Shown one piece after another: positions 15,536 to 24,175 of a DNA stretch of 64,000 nucleotides. The DNA comes from Actinomadura rifamycini DSM 43936. GTDB lineage: Bacteria; Actinomycetota; Actinomycetes; Streptosporangiales; Streptosporangiaceae. The translations under genes were made by a program, and so were the position numbers. The notes under the pieces were generated by a model, which searched no databases, was not told the DNA's origin, and saw only the letters and a list, made by a program, of their open reading frames with translations. The stretch is from positions 1 to 64,000 of the forward strand of contig NZ_AULB01000011.1 in assembly GCF_000425065.1 (NCBI RefSeq), written 5' to 3'. The stretch's first letter is position 1, and each line of letters starts with the position of its first letter.

Positions 15536-17065
15536 ATGCACCTGGGGCAGATCGCCGCACAGACGCCCGACAAGCCCGCCGTGATCATGGCGGGCTCGGG
15601 CCGCACCGTCACTTACCGGGAACTGAACGAGGAGTCCAACCGGCTCGCGCAGCTGCTCCGCGCGGAGGGGCTGCGCCCGGGGGACCACATCGCGTTCATG
15701 CTCGAGAACCACCCGCTCTACCTGGCCATCGCCTGGGCCGCCCAGCGGTCCGGGCTCTACTACACGGCCGTGAGCTCACGGCTCGGCGCCGACGAGGTCG
15801 CCTACATCGTGGGCAACTGCGAGGCCAAGGTGTTCATCGCCGACGCGTCGATCCCGGCCGTCGCGCAGAACCCGCCGGACGTGCCGCTGCGCCTCATGCT
15901 CGGCGGCACGGCCCCCGGCTACGAGTCCTACGAGGACCGCGTCGCCGCGCACCCCGCCACGTCCATCGAGGACGAGTGCGAGGGCGTCGACATGCTCTAC
16001 TCGTCCGGGACGACGGGCCGGCCCAAGGGGGTGAAGCCCGCCCTCAGCAAGGCGCCCATGGGCACGCCCGGGCCCCTGACCCAGCTGATCTCGCTGCTGT
16101 TCCAGCCCGACGGCGACTCGGTGTACCTGTCCCCGGCGCCGCTCTACCACGCGGCGCCGCTGCGCTACTGCATCACCTTCCAGCGCTTCGGCGCCACCGT
16201 CGTGGTGATGGAGAAGTTCGATCCCGAGGGCGCGCTCGCCGCCATCGAGAAGTACGGCGTCACGCACAGCCAGTGGGTCCCGACCATGTTCATCCGGATG
16301 CTGAAGCTCCCGGAGGAGACCCGCGCCCGGTACGACGTGTCGAGCCTGCGCGCCGCCGTGCACGCCGCGGCGCCCTGCCCCGTCCCGGTCAAGGAGCAGA
16401 TGATCGACTGGTGGGGGCCGATCCTCCACGAGTACTACGCGGGCACCGAGGGCAACTGCTTCGTCTACACCGACTCCGAGGACTGGCTGACCCACAAGGG
16501 CACCGTCGGACGCCCCGTCCTCGGGCAGGTGCACGTGTGCGACGAGAACGGCGAAGAGGTCCCGCCCGGCACCCCCGGGACGCTGTACTTCGGCGAGGGG
16601 CCCGAGTTCGAGTACCACGGCGACGAGGACAAGACCGCGGCGTCCCGCGACCCGAAGGGGCGCGGCTGGAGCACCCTCGGCGACGTCGGCTACGTCGACG
16701 AGGACGGCTTCATCTACCTCACCGACCGCCGCGCCTACATGATCATCAGCGGCGGCGTGAACATCTACCCGCAGGAGGCAGAGAACGTCCTCGCCGTGCA
16801 TCCGAAGGTCGCCGACGTCGCCGTCCTCGGCGTCCCGGACCCGGAGATGGGCGAGGCCGTCAAGGCGGTCGTCCAGCCCCTCGGCATGGACGACGCGGGC
16901 CCCGAGCTGGAGGCCGAGCTGATCGCCTACTGCCGCGACCGGCTCGCCCACTACAAGTGCCCGCGTTCGGTCGACTTCCGCGCCGAACTGCCCCGCCACC
17001 CCACCGGCAAGCTCTACAAGCGCCTGCTGAAGGACGAGTACTGGAAGGACGCGGCGGCGTCCTGA
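15536..17065 (+). CDS. AMP-forming acyl-CoA synthetase
   Basis: 509 residues. The ATP/AMP-binding P-loop is LYSSGTTGRPKGVKP, the A5-type motif EYYAGTEGN, the hinge region TDRRAYMIISGGVNIYP and the catalytic Lys near HPTGKLYKRLLK. Activates a carboxylate, probably a fatty or aryl acid, to its CoA thioester through an acyl-adenylate. No adjacent gene narrows the substrate. It is monocistronic and ends before a strong bidirectional hairpin. Confidence 0.93.
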   Translation: MHLGQIAAQTPDKPAVIMAGSGRTVTYRELNEESNRLAQLLRAEGLRPGDHIAFMLENHPLYLAIAWAAQRSGLYYTAVSSRLGADEVAYIVGNCEAKVFIADASIPAVAQNPPDVPLRLMLGGTAPGYESYEDRVAAHPATSIEDECEGVDMLYSSGTTGRPKGVKPALSKAPMGTPGPLTQLISLLFQPDGDSVYLSPAPLYHAAPLRYCITFQRFGATVVVMEKFDPEGALAAIEKYGVTHSQWVPTMFIRMLKLPEETRARYDVSSLRAAVHAAAPCPVPVKEQMIDWWGPILHEYYAGTEGNCFVYTDSEDWLTHKGTVGRPVLGQVHVCDENGEEVPPGTPGTLYFGEGPEFEYHGDEDKTAASRDPKGRGWSTLGDVGYVDEDGFIYLTDRRAYMIISGGVNIYPQEAENVLAVHPKVADVAVLGVPDPEMGEAVKAVVQPLGMDDAGPELEAELIAYCRDRLAHYKCPRSVDFRAELPRHPTGKLYKRLLKDEYWKDAAAS

Positions 17066-17073
17066 GACGGGAC

Positions 17074-17106
17074 GAGCCCCGGTCCGGACGTCCCGGACCG
17101 GGGCTC
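17074..17106. terminator. bidirectional hairpin terminator
   Basis: Perfect 14-bp stem GAGCCCCGGTCCGG (17074-17087) / CCGGACCGGGGCTC (17093-17106) with a 5-nt loop, placed between the convergent acyl-CoA synthetase and MFS genes. No T-run, as is common in high-GC genomes. Confidence 0.75.
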
Positions 17107-17125
17107 GCGGCCGTGCGGCGGCCGA

Positions 17126-18724
17126 TCAGTGCATCGGCATCGGCGCGTCGGCGGCCGCGGGGTTGTCCGGCTTGCGCCGGGGCAGCACCAGCGCCGGCAG
17201 GAAGGCCAGCAGCAGCAGGCCCGTCGCGTACCAGAAGGTGTTCTGGAACGCGTCCGCCATCGGCCCGACGATCTTCGCCATGACCTCCGCGGGCATCTCG
17301 CTCATCGCGGCCAGCCCGGCCTCTCCGCCCGAACCGGCCTCGCCGCCCGGCGTGGCCGGCAGCTGCGAGGCGAACTGGCGGGCCAGCAGCACCGACATCA
17401 TCGCCGTGCCGATGGACGCCGCCACCTGCTGGATGATGTTCAGCATCGTGCTCGCGCGCGGCACCTCGTCGTGCACGAGCGGCTGGATGGCCGCGGCCAT
17501 GGTCGGCATCATCGTCATGCCCATGCCGAGCCCCATCGCGAACAGCGTGGCGCCGAGCGCCCAGTAGGAGGTGTCCTCCTGGACTTGGAAGGCGAAGCCG
17601 CCGAGCGACAGGATCACGATGCTGAGACCGCCCAGCACGACCCGCCCGGGGCCGATCTTGTCGGTGAGCCGCCCGCCGATCGGCATCGTGACCATCGCGC
17701 CGAGGCCCTGCGGCGCCAGCAGCAGGCCCGAGGCCATGGCGGCCTCACCGCGCACCACCTGGTAGTACAGCGGCATCAGCAGCATGGCGCCCATGAACGC
17801 GACGGCGAACAGCACCATCGTCCCGGACGCGGCGGCGACCGAGCGGCGCTTGAGCAGCCGCAGGTCGATCAGCGGGTTCGCGGCGGTCAGCGCGCGGGCG
17901 ACGAACCCGAGCACCAGCACCGCGCCGGCCAGCGTGAACGGCAGCGCCTCGGCGGCGAGGAAGTCGCTCAGCTCGCCGCCCTTCGCCAGGCCGTAGATCA
18001 GCAGGGCGAGACCGGGGGACAGCAGCAGCAGGCCGATGAGGTCCAGCCGCTCGGCCGGCTTCGGGGTGTCGGGCTTGAGGATCCTGGCGGCCAGGAACAG
18101 CGAGATGATGCCGATCGGCAGGTTGATGAAGAAGATCCAGCGCCAGGACACGTCGTCGACGAGGTAGCCGCCCAGGATGGGGCCGGCGATCGGGCCGAGC
18201 AGCATCGGGATGCCGACGATGCTCATCACCTGCCCGACCCGCTGCGGGCCCGCCGCCTGGGTCATGATCGTCATGCCCGCGGGCATGATCATGCCGCCCC
18301 CGAGGCCCTGCAGGATCCGGAAGGCGATCAGCGACTCGGCCGACCACGCGAGGCCCGCCAGCATCGAACCGATCACGAACAGCGCGATCGAGATCATGTA
18401 CAGGCGCTTCGTGCCGAACCTCGCCGACGCCCAGCCCGTGATCGGGATCACGGTGGCCAGGGCGAGGGTGTACCCCGTCGCGACCCACTGGATGGTGGCG
18501 AGGGAGGTGTTGAACTCGGCGGTGAGCGCGTTGAGGGCGACGTTGACGACGGTCACGTCCAGGATGGACATGATCGCGCCGAGGACCACGACCCCGGCCA
18601 CCGCGAACACGCCGCGGTCGAGACCTCCGGGTTCCGGTGCCTCCTGGGGTCCGTCCGCCGCCTTGGGAGACGCGGGAGCGGTCAACTTACGTTCCAATCG
18701 TTCGAGGCCCGCGCACGCGGGCAC
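17126..18724 (-). CDS. MFS multidrug exporter, DHA2 (EmrB/QacA) family
   Basis: About 530 residues with 14 predicted TM helices. Motif D1 is LDVTVVNVALNAL, motif A includes the GWASARFGTKRLYM loop, motif B is ILQGLGGGMIMPAG and motif C is GPIAGPILGGYL. Proton-coupled export of drugs or cationic compounds. The N-terminal 40 residues before the first helix are not conserved and GTG 18724 is uncertain. No regulator gene is adjacent. The 18725-19088 gap upstream holds only an imperfect palindrome (near CGGAATACTCCCG, 18810-18822) that could be an operator. Confidence 0.93.
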   Translation of the reverse strand: MPACAGLERLERKLTAPASPKAADGPQEAPEPGGLDRGVFAVAGVVVLGAIMSILDVTVVNVALNALTAEFNTSLATIQWVATGYTLALATVIPITGWASARFGTKRLYMISIALFVIGSMLAGLAWSAESLIAFRILQGLGGGMIMPAGMTIMTQAAGPQRVGQVMSIVGIPMLLGPIAGPILGGYLVDDVSWRWIFFINLPIGIISLFLAARILKPDTPKPAERLDLIGLLLLSPGLALLIYGLAKGGELSDFLAAEALPFTLAGAVLVLGFVARALTAANPLIDLRLLKRRSVAAASGTMVLFAVAFMGAMLLMPLYYQVVRGEAAMASGLLLAPQGLGAMVTMPIGGRLTDKIGPGRVVLGGLSIVILSLGGFAFQVQEDTSYWALGATLFAMGLGMGMTMMPTMAAAIQPLVHDEVPRASTMLNIIQQVAASIGTAMMSVLLARQFASQLPATPGGEAGSGGEAGLAAMSEMPAEVMAKIVGPMADAFQNTFWYATGLLLLAFLPALVLPRRKPDNPAAADAPMPMH

Positions 18725-19088
18725 GCTGGGGCCGGGGATGGTTCACACGGGGATACGCAGCAAAATACTGCAGAGACTGACACTTTCGCGAACGGTTAAA
18801 CCCGCAGGACTTCGGGAGTATTCCGTGCGGGTCGGACAATCTGGCCGGGTCTACGCTGCTCTCCGCGCTCCAGCCTCCGACCTCGACCGACCTTGAGGTC
18901 AACCGAATGTGACGGACGCGACATCCTATCCCTCACCTCCGCGTTCACCTCGAACCGACCGTGCCCCGACACAGACTCGCCGCGTCTCCGGAACTCACCG
19001 CCGCGGCCGACTCGATCTTCGGTCGCCGCCCGTCGGATACCCTCGGTGATGACGTGCGACGCACGGTGAACGAGATCTGGGAGGCGCG

Positions 19089-20129
19089 ATGACCGTCCGG
19101 ATGCCCGACGACCCGCTCGGCGAGGCGCTCCTCGCGCTGACGACCGGCACCTGGGTGTCGCAGGCCATCGGCGTCGCCGCCCGCCTGGGCGTCGCCGACG
19201 CCCTGGCCCGCGGGCCGCGCACCGCCGCGGACGCCGCCGCCTCCCTGGACGCAGACCCGCCCGCCCTGCACCGCCTGCTCCGCGCGCTCGCCGACGTCGG
19301 CCTCCTGAAGGACGACGGCGACGGCCGGTTCGCGCTCACCCCGCTCGGCGACCTGCTCCGCACCGAGGCGCCCGGGTCGCTGCGCGGGTGGGCGGAGATG
19401 CTCGGCTCCGCGTTCCACCGGTCGGCCTGGAGCGCCCTCGAGACGAGCGTCCGCACCGGTGAGCCCGCCTTCCCCCGCGCCCACGGCCGCGGCCTCTACG
19501 ACCACCTGCGCGACCGGCCGTCCGACCGCGCCGTGTTCGGCGCCGCCATGGTGTCGGTGACCGGGCGCTTCCTCGCCCCGGCCGTCGCCGCCTGCGACTT
19601 CGCGCCCGCGAGCACGGTCGTCGACGTCGGCGGCGGCCGCGGCGCGGTCGTCGCCGCGGTGCTGGACGCCCACCCCGGGGTGCGGGGCGTGCTCTTCGAC
19701 ATGCCGCAGGTCATCGCCGCCGCGCCCGCCGGGCTCGCCGGCCGGTGCCGCCTCGTCTCCGGCGACTTCTTCCGGTCCGTGCCGGAAGGGGGCGACACCT
19801 ACCTGCTCTGCAACGTCCTCCTCGACTGGGACGACGACCGCGCGGCCCGCGTCCTCGGCAACTGCCGCCGCGCGATGAACCCCGGCGGGCGCGTCCTCAT
19901 CGGCGAGGCGGTGCCCGTCGGCGAGGCCGACCGCTCCGACCGGCCGACCCCGGCCCCCTGGATCGACCTCGAGATGCTCGTCATGACCGACGGCGGCCGC
20001 CAGCGGACCCGGCCGGAGTACGAGCGCCTCCTCGACCGCGCGGGCCTGCGGCTGACCGGCGTCCCGGCCCGGGGCGCCGCCTTCGCCGTCCTGGAGGCCC
20101 GCCCCGCGGACCGCCCGGTCGAGGACTGA
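19089..20129 (+). CDS. SAM-dependent O-methyltransferase (acetylserotonin/hydroxyindole OMT family)
   Basis: 346 residues. The N-terminal dimerisation winged helix (about 12-90) precedes the Methyltransf_2 domain with VVDVGGGRGAVVAAVL and YLLCNVLLDWDDDRAARVL. These enzymes methylate hydroxyl groups of aromatic or polyketide compounds using SAM. GGGAGG lies upstream of ATG 19089. No biosynthetic genes are adjacent, so its substrate is open. The 364-bp gap before it holds no supported gene. Confidence 0.92.
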   Translation: MTVRMPDDPLGEALLALTTGTWVSQAIGVAARLGVADALARGPRTAADAAASLDADPPALHRLLRALADVGLLKDDGDGRFALTPLGDLLRTEAPGSLRGWAEMLGSAFHRSAWSALETSVRTGEPAFPRAHGRGLYDHLRDRPSDRAVFGAAMVSVTGRFLAPAVAACDFAPASTVVDVGGGRGAVVAAVLDAHPGVRGVLFDMPQVIAAAPAGLAGRCRLVSGDFFRSVPEGGDTYLLCNVLLDWDDDRAARVLGNCRRAMNPGGRVLIGEAVPVGEADRSDRPTPAPWIDLEMLVMTDGGRQRTRPEYERLLDRAGLRLTGVPARGAAFAVLEARPADRPVED

Positions 20130-20181
20130 GCGCCGCGACGGTCCCGCGCCGCGGCGCCGGCCCGACGTCTGACCTCGCCTC

Positions 20182-20472
20182 ATGTCCCTTCCCACCGGAT
20201 GGACGCTCGAGCGGGTCCGCGCGGTGTCGGGCTGCGCCCGCGCCGCGGTCCTCACCGCCGAGGCCGCCGCCGCCCTCGACGTCCGGGAGGTCGACGGCCG
20301 CGCCGAGGCGCCCGTCGCCCCGCACACGATCGATCTGGTGCTGACCTTCGACGGGCTCTGCCTCGTGCGCGCCGAGGGGGAGTGGCTCATGGGCGGCGTC
20401 GACGACGACGGCTCGGTGCTGTGCTGGGCCTCCTACGGCGACGACCTGTACGAGGCGCTGCGAGGGCTGTGA
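20182..20472 (+). CDS. hypothetical small protein
   Basis: 96 residues, ATG 20182, 52 bp after the methyltransferase and in the same direction. It has a soluble alpha/beta composition with an acidic C-terminal half (GGVDDDGSVLCWASYGDDLY). No family is recognised. Codon positions show the expected GC3 bias, which supports coding. It may be translated from the methyltransferase transcript. Confidence 0.6.
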   Translation: MSLPTGWTLERVRAVSGCARAAVLTAEAAAALDVREVDGRAEAPVAPHTIDLVLTFDGLCLVRAEGEWLMGGVDDDGSVLCWASYGDDLYEALRGL

Positions 20473-20527
20473 AACGGCACCGTGCCCGGCCGGGCCCGGC
20501 GACGCGGGGCGCCACCGGGCCGCGGCC

Positions 20528-21055
20528 TCAGCCCATGCTCTTGGCGCCGTCCAGGGCCTCGCGGATGATGTCGGCGTGGCCGGCGTGCTGCGCGGTCTCG
20601 GCGACGATGTGCATCAGCACCCGGCGGGCGCTCCAGGACGCGCCGGGCTCGAACCACGGGGCGCGGGGGAGCGGCTGGGCGGCGTCCAGGTCGGGGAGCT
20701 CTGCGACGAGCGCGTCGGTGCGGCGCGCGACCTCGTCGTAGCCGGCGAGGACGCCGGCGAGGGTCTCCTCGGGGAGCAGCCGGAACTCGTCGTTCCGGCG
20801 GACGAAGTCCTCCTCGGTCATGGTGTCGAAGTCGCCCATCGCGGCCGGGCCCTCCACGATGAAGTCCGCCCAGCCGCGCTCGACGGCGGACACGTGCTTG
20901 ATCAGGCCGCCCAGGGTCAGGTCGCTTTCGGTGCTCCGCGTCCGGGCCTGCTCGTCGGTGAGGCCGCGGACGGTGAAGCGCAGGAAGTGCCGGTGCTTGC
21001 CCAGCATCGCCAGCAGGTCGGCGCGCTCACCGGAGAGGGTGATGGTGTCGGTCAT
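20528..21055 (-). CDS. DinB-fold protein (DUF664 type)
   Basis: 175 residues of four-helix-bundle DinB type. The opening GERADLLAMLGKHRHFLRFT, the central GGLIKHVSAVERGW (metal His) and the late VLMHIVAETAQHAGHADIIR (second and third metal His) are in place. Related actinobacterial proteins are mycothiol-dependent transferases or hydrolases. It faces the WYL regulator gene across a perfect palindrome at 21108-21124. Confidence 0.88.
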   Translation of the reverse strand: MTDTITLSGERADLLAMLGKHRHFLRFTVRGLTDEQARTRSTESDLTLGGLIKHVSAVERGWADFIVEGPAAMGDFDTMTEEDFVRRNDEFRLLPEETLAGVLAGYDEVARRTDALVAELPDLDAAQPLPRAPWFEPGASWSARRVLMHIVAETAQHAGHADIIREALDGAKSMG

Positions 21056-21107
21056 GGGCCTCGCCTTCCGTTGTTCCGTTCGACAAGACTCACGCTACGA
21101 GGCACAA

Positions 21108-21124
21108 CGGTCAGTTTTTGACCG
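21108..21124. promoter_or_regulatory. palindromic operator between DinB and WYL genes
   Basis: CGGTCA-N5-TGACCG (21108-21113 and 21119-21124), perfect 6-bp arms. It lies in the 89-bp divergent intergenic region, 20 bp before the likely WYL regulator start. Probably bound by that regulator, controlling itself and the DinB gene (inference). Confidence 0.55.
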
Positions 21125-21144
21125 CAATGCGGCAGTATTCGGGT

Positions 21145-22098
21145 ATGGCGAACACGAGCTCGCGGACGCTCCGGCTGCTGTCCCTGCTGCAGAGCCACCG
21201 GTACTGGCCGGGGGACGAACTCGCCGAGCGGCTGGGCGTCTCGCCGCGCACGCTGCGCCGGGACGTCGACCGGCTGCGCGAGCTGGGCTACCCGGTGGAG
21301 GCGCGGCGCGGGGTCGACGGCGGCTACCAGCTCGCGGCGGGCGCCGCGCTGCCGCCGCTGGTGATCGACGACGAGGAGGCGGTGGCCCTGGTCGTCGGGC
21401 TGCAGGCCGCCGCGCAGGGCGCCGTGGAGGGCATCGCCGAACCGTCGGTGCGGGCGCTGGCGAAGGTCGTGCGGGTGATGCCGGCGCGGCTGCGGCGCCG
21501 GGTCGAGGCGCTGAGCGCGATGACGGTGCCCGCCGCGTGGGGCGGCGCCGACCGGGCGGCCGTCGACCCGGGGACGCTCACCGAGGCCGCGGTGGCGTGC
21601 CGGGACGCCGAACGGGTCCGGTTCGCCTACACCGCGGACGGCGGGCGCCGCACCGACCGGCACGTCGAGCCGCACCGGCTCGTCAGGCTGGGGCGCCGGT
21701 GGTACCTGGTCGCCTACGACCTCGACCGGAGCGACTGGCGCAGCTTCCGCGTCGACCGGCTCACCGGGCTGCGCGGAACGGGCGCCAGGTACCGGCCGCG
21801 CGACCTGCCGGCGGACGACGCCGCCGCGTTCGTCCGCGCCGGACTGGACGAGCTGCCCCGCCCGCACGCGGTGGAGGCGCTGGTGGACGCGCCCGCCGCG
21901 GCGGTGCGCGACCTGATCGGCCGCTGGAGCACGGTCGAGGAGGCGGACGTCGGCCGCTGCCGGGTGCGCATCACCGCCGGCTCGCTGGACTGGGCGGCGA
22001 TGGCGCTCGGCTCGGTCGGCGCCGACTTCCGCGTCCTCCACCCGCCGGAGCTGCGCGAGCACCTCCGCGAGTGGGGGACGCGGTTCCTCCGGGCTTAG
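21145..22098 (+). CDS. DeoR/YafY-type transcriptional regulator with WYL domain
   Basis: 317 residues from ATG 21145 (ATG 21127 or TTG 21118 would extend it). The N-terminal HTH_11 (about 5-60) has LAERLGVSPRTLRRDVDRL. The WYL domain (about 140-220) shows RFAYTADGGRRTDRHVEPHR and WYLVAYDLDRSDWRSFRVDR, and a WCX tail follows. Such regulators respond to nucleic-acid or small ligands and often repress a divergent gene, here the DinB protein. The stop overlaps the convergent acyl-CoA dehydrogenase stop by 4 bp. Confidence 0.93.
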   Translation: MANTSSRTLRLLSLLQSHRYWPGDELAERLGVSPRTLRRDVDRLRELGYPVEARRGVDGGYQLAAGAALPPLVIDDEEAVALVVGLQAAAQGAVEGIAEPSVRALAKVVRVMPARLRRRVEALSAMTVPAAWGGADRAAVDPGTLTEAAVACRDAERVRFAYTADGGRRTDRHVEPHRLVRLGRRWYLVAYDLDRSDWRSFRVDRLTGLRGTGARYRPRDLPADDAAAFVRAGLDELPRPHAVEALVDAPAAAVRDLIGRWSTVEEADVGRCRVRITAGSLDWAAMALGSVGADFRVLHPPELREHLREWGTRFLRA

Positions 22099-23246
22099 GC
22101 CGGGGGCAGGCCCAGGGCGCGGGCGATCAGCATGCGCTGGACCTCGGACGTGCCCTCGCCGACCTCGAGGATCTTCGCGTCCCGGTAGAAGCGGCCGACG
22201 GCGTACTCGTTCATGAAGCCGTAGCCGCCGAAGATCTGCGTGGCGTCGCGGGCGTTGTCCATGGCGGCGTTCGACGCGACGAGCTTGGCGATCGCCGCCT
22301 CCTTCTTGAACGGCTCGCCCGCCAGCAGCCGGGCGGCGGCCGCGTAGTAGGCCAGCCGGGCGGTGTGGGCCCGCGTCTCCATGTCGGCGATCTTGAACTG
22401 GACGGCCTGGTAGCGCCCGATCTCCTTGCCGAAAGCCTCGCGCTCGCGGACGTAGCGCAGGCACTCGTCCACGCAGCCCTGCGCGAGGCCGACCGACAGC
22501 GCGGCGATCGCGATGCGGCCCTCGTCCAGGATGCGGAGGAACTGCGCGTAGCCGCGGCCGCGCTCGCCGACGAGGTTCTCCGCGGGGACGCGGACGTCGT
22601 CGAAGGACAGCTCGCGCGTGTCGGACGCCGACCAGCCGACCTTCGAGTACTTGCGCCCGACGGTGAAGCCCGGCGTGCCGTTCGGGACGATGATCGTGGA
22701 GATCTCGCCGTCGCCGGTGAAGGCCGTCACGGTGACGAACGCGGTGATGTCCGTGCCCGAGTTCGTGATGAACGACTTCGACCCGTTGATCACCCACGAG
22801 TCGCCGTCGAGCCGGGCCGTGGTGCGCATGCCGCCCGGGACGTCCGAGCCGCCGCCCGGCTCGGTCAGGCCGAATGCGGCGAGCCGCTCGCCCGACGTCA
22901 GCATCGGCAGCCAGGCGGCCTTCTGCTCGGGCGAGCCGAACCGGTAGATCGGCATCGCGCCCAGCGACACCCCGGCCTCCAGGGTGATCGCGACGGACGA
23001 GTCGACGCGCGCGAGCTCCTCGAGGGCGAGGCAGAGCGCGAAGTAGTCGCCGCCCATGCCGCCGTGCTCCTCGGGGAACGGCAGGCCGAACAGGCCCATC
23101 TTCCCCATCGCGGCGACGATGTCGTAGGGGAACTCGCCGCGCTCGTACAGGTCGCCGATCACCGGGGCGACCGTCTCGCGGGCGAACCGCTCGACGGTGC
23201 TCCGCAGTTCCTCCTGCTCGGCGCTCAGGTTGAAGTCGATCATCAT
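22095..23246 (-). CDS. acyl-CoA dehydrogenase of the leucine-type operon (isovaleryl-CoA-like)
   Basis: 383 residues; full N-, middle and C-terminal acyl-CoA dehydrogenase domains. The FAD site motif is FGLTEPGGGSDVPG and the C-terminal signature is YEGTSEVQRMLIARALGL. Its ATG overlaps the stop of the HMG-CoA lyase gene. Position as the fourth gene after both carboxylase subunits and the lyase supports isovaleryl-CoA to 3-methylcrotonyl-CoA oxidation; a citronellyl- or other branched-chain substrate is the alternative. Confidence 0.93.
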   Translation of the reverse strand: MMIDFNLSAEQEELRSTVERFARETVAPVIGDLYERGEFPYDIVAAMGKMGLFGLPFPEEHGGMGGDYFALCLALEELARVDSSVAITLEAGVSLGAMPIYRFGSPEQKAAWLPMLTSGERLAAFGLTEPGGGSDVPGGMRTTARLDGDSWVINGSKSFITNSGTDITAFVTVTAFTGDGEISTIIVPNGTPGFTVGRKYSKVGWSASDTRELSFDDVRVPAENLVGERGRGYAQFLRILDEGRIAIAALSVGLAQGCVDECLRYVREREAFGKEIGRYQAVQFKIADMETRAHTARLAYYAAAARLLAGEPFKKEAAIAKLVASNAAMDNARDATQIFGGYGFMNEYAVGRFYRDAKILEVGEGTSEVQRMLIARALGLPPA

Positions 23247-24175
23247 TGCTCCGTTTCGGGGGACAGGGCCTGCACGACGCGGGACGGGCTCGGACGGCCG
23301 AGCCGCTCGGCCATCCACCGGCTGGTCGCCGCGAGTCCGCCGAGGTCGATGCCGGTGTCGATGCCGAGGCCGTGCAGCATCCACACGAGGTCCTCGGTGG
23401 CGAGGTTGCCGGTGGCGCTCTCGGCGTACGGGCAGCCGCCGATGCCGCCGGCGGACGCGTCGACGACCGCGACGCCGGCGCGGAGCGCGGCGAGCGTGTT
23501 GGCGAGGGCCTGCCCGTAGGTGTCGTGGAAGTGGACGGCGAGCCGCTCGGGGCCGATCCCGGCGGCGCCGAGCGCCTCGATCAGCGCGGTGACGTGCCCG
23601 GCGGTGCCGACGCCGATGGTGTCGCCGATGCTGAGCTGCGAGCAGCCGAGCTCCATCAGCCGGGACGCGACGGACACGACCTGCTCGATCGGGACGTCGC
23701 CCTCCCACGGGTCGCCGAACGCCATCGACACGTAGGCCCGCACCCACAGGCCCTGCGCGCGCGCCCGCTCGACGACCGGCGCGAACATCCCGATGGACTC
23801 GTCCACCGTCCGGTTGAGGTTGCGCCGCGCGAACGACTCGGTCGCGCTGCCGAACACGGCGATCTCGGTGACGCCGTTGGCGAGCGCCCGGTCCAGGCCG
23901 CGGGCGTTCGGGACGAGGACCGGGTACCGCAGGTCGGGCGAGCGGGGCAGGACGGCCAGCAGATCCTCGGCGTCCGCGAGCTGGGGCACCCACTCGGGGT
24001 GGACGAAGCTGGTCGTCTCGATCGTGCGCAGCCCCGCGTCCGCGAGCCGGGTGACGAACTCGGCCTTGACGGACGCCGGCACGATCGCCTTCTCGTTCTG
24101 CAGGCCGTCCCGGGGCCCGACCTCGTAGATCGTGACCCGCTCGGGCAGGCCCGGCAGCGGTGTGCGCATCGTCAT
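23243..24175 (-). CDS. hydroxymethylglutaryl-CoA lyase
   Basis: 310 residues. TIM-barrel DRE metallolyase with the opening [14 protein letters not shown], the metal ligands in [10 protein letters not shown] and the catalytic loop [20 protein letters not shown]. Cleaves HMG-CoA to acetoacetate and acetyl-CoA, the last step of leucine breakdown. ATGA overlaps with both neighbours show tight translational coupling. The alternative start at ATG 24169 differs by two residues. Confidence 0.93.
   Translation of the reverse strand: MTMRTPLPGLPERVTIYEVGPRDGLQNEKAIVPASVKAEFVTRLADAGLRTIETTSFVHPEWVPQLADAEDLLAVLPRSPDLRYPVLVPNARGLDRALANGVTEIAVFGSATESFARRNLNRTVDESIGMFAPVVERARAQGLWVRAYVSMAFGDPWEGDVPIEQVVSVASRLMELGCSQLSIGDTIGVGTAGHVTALIEALGAAGIGPERLAVHFHDTYGQALANTLAALRAGVAVVDASAGGIGGCPYAESATGNLATEDLVWMLHGLGIDTGIDLGGLAATSRWMAERLGRPSPSRVVQALSPETEQ

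Noticed and set aside
20820..23519. 899-codon open frame on the plus strand
   Set aside because: Low-complexity Arg/Ala/Gly/Pro product antisense to the DinB and acyl-CoA dehydrogenase genes and out of frame with the WYL gene.
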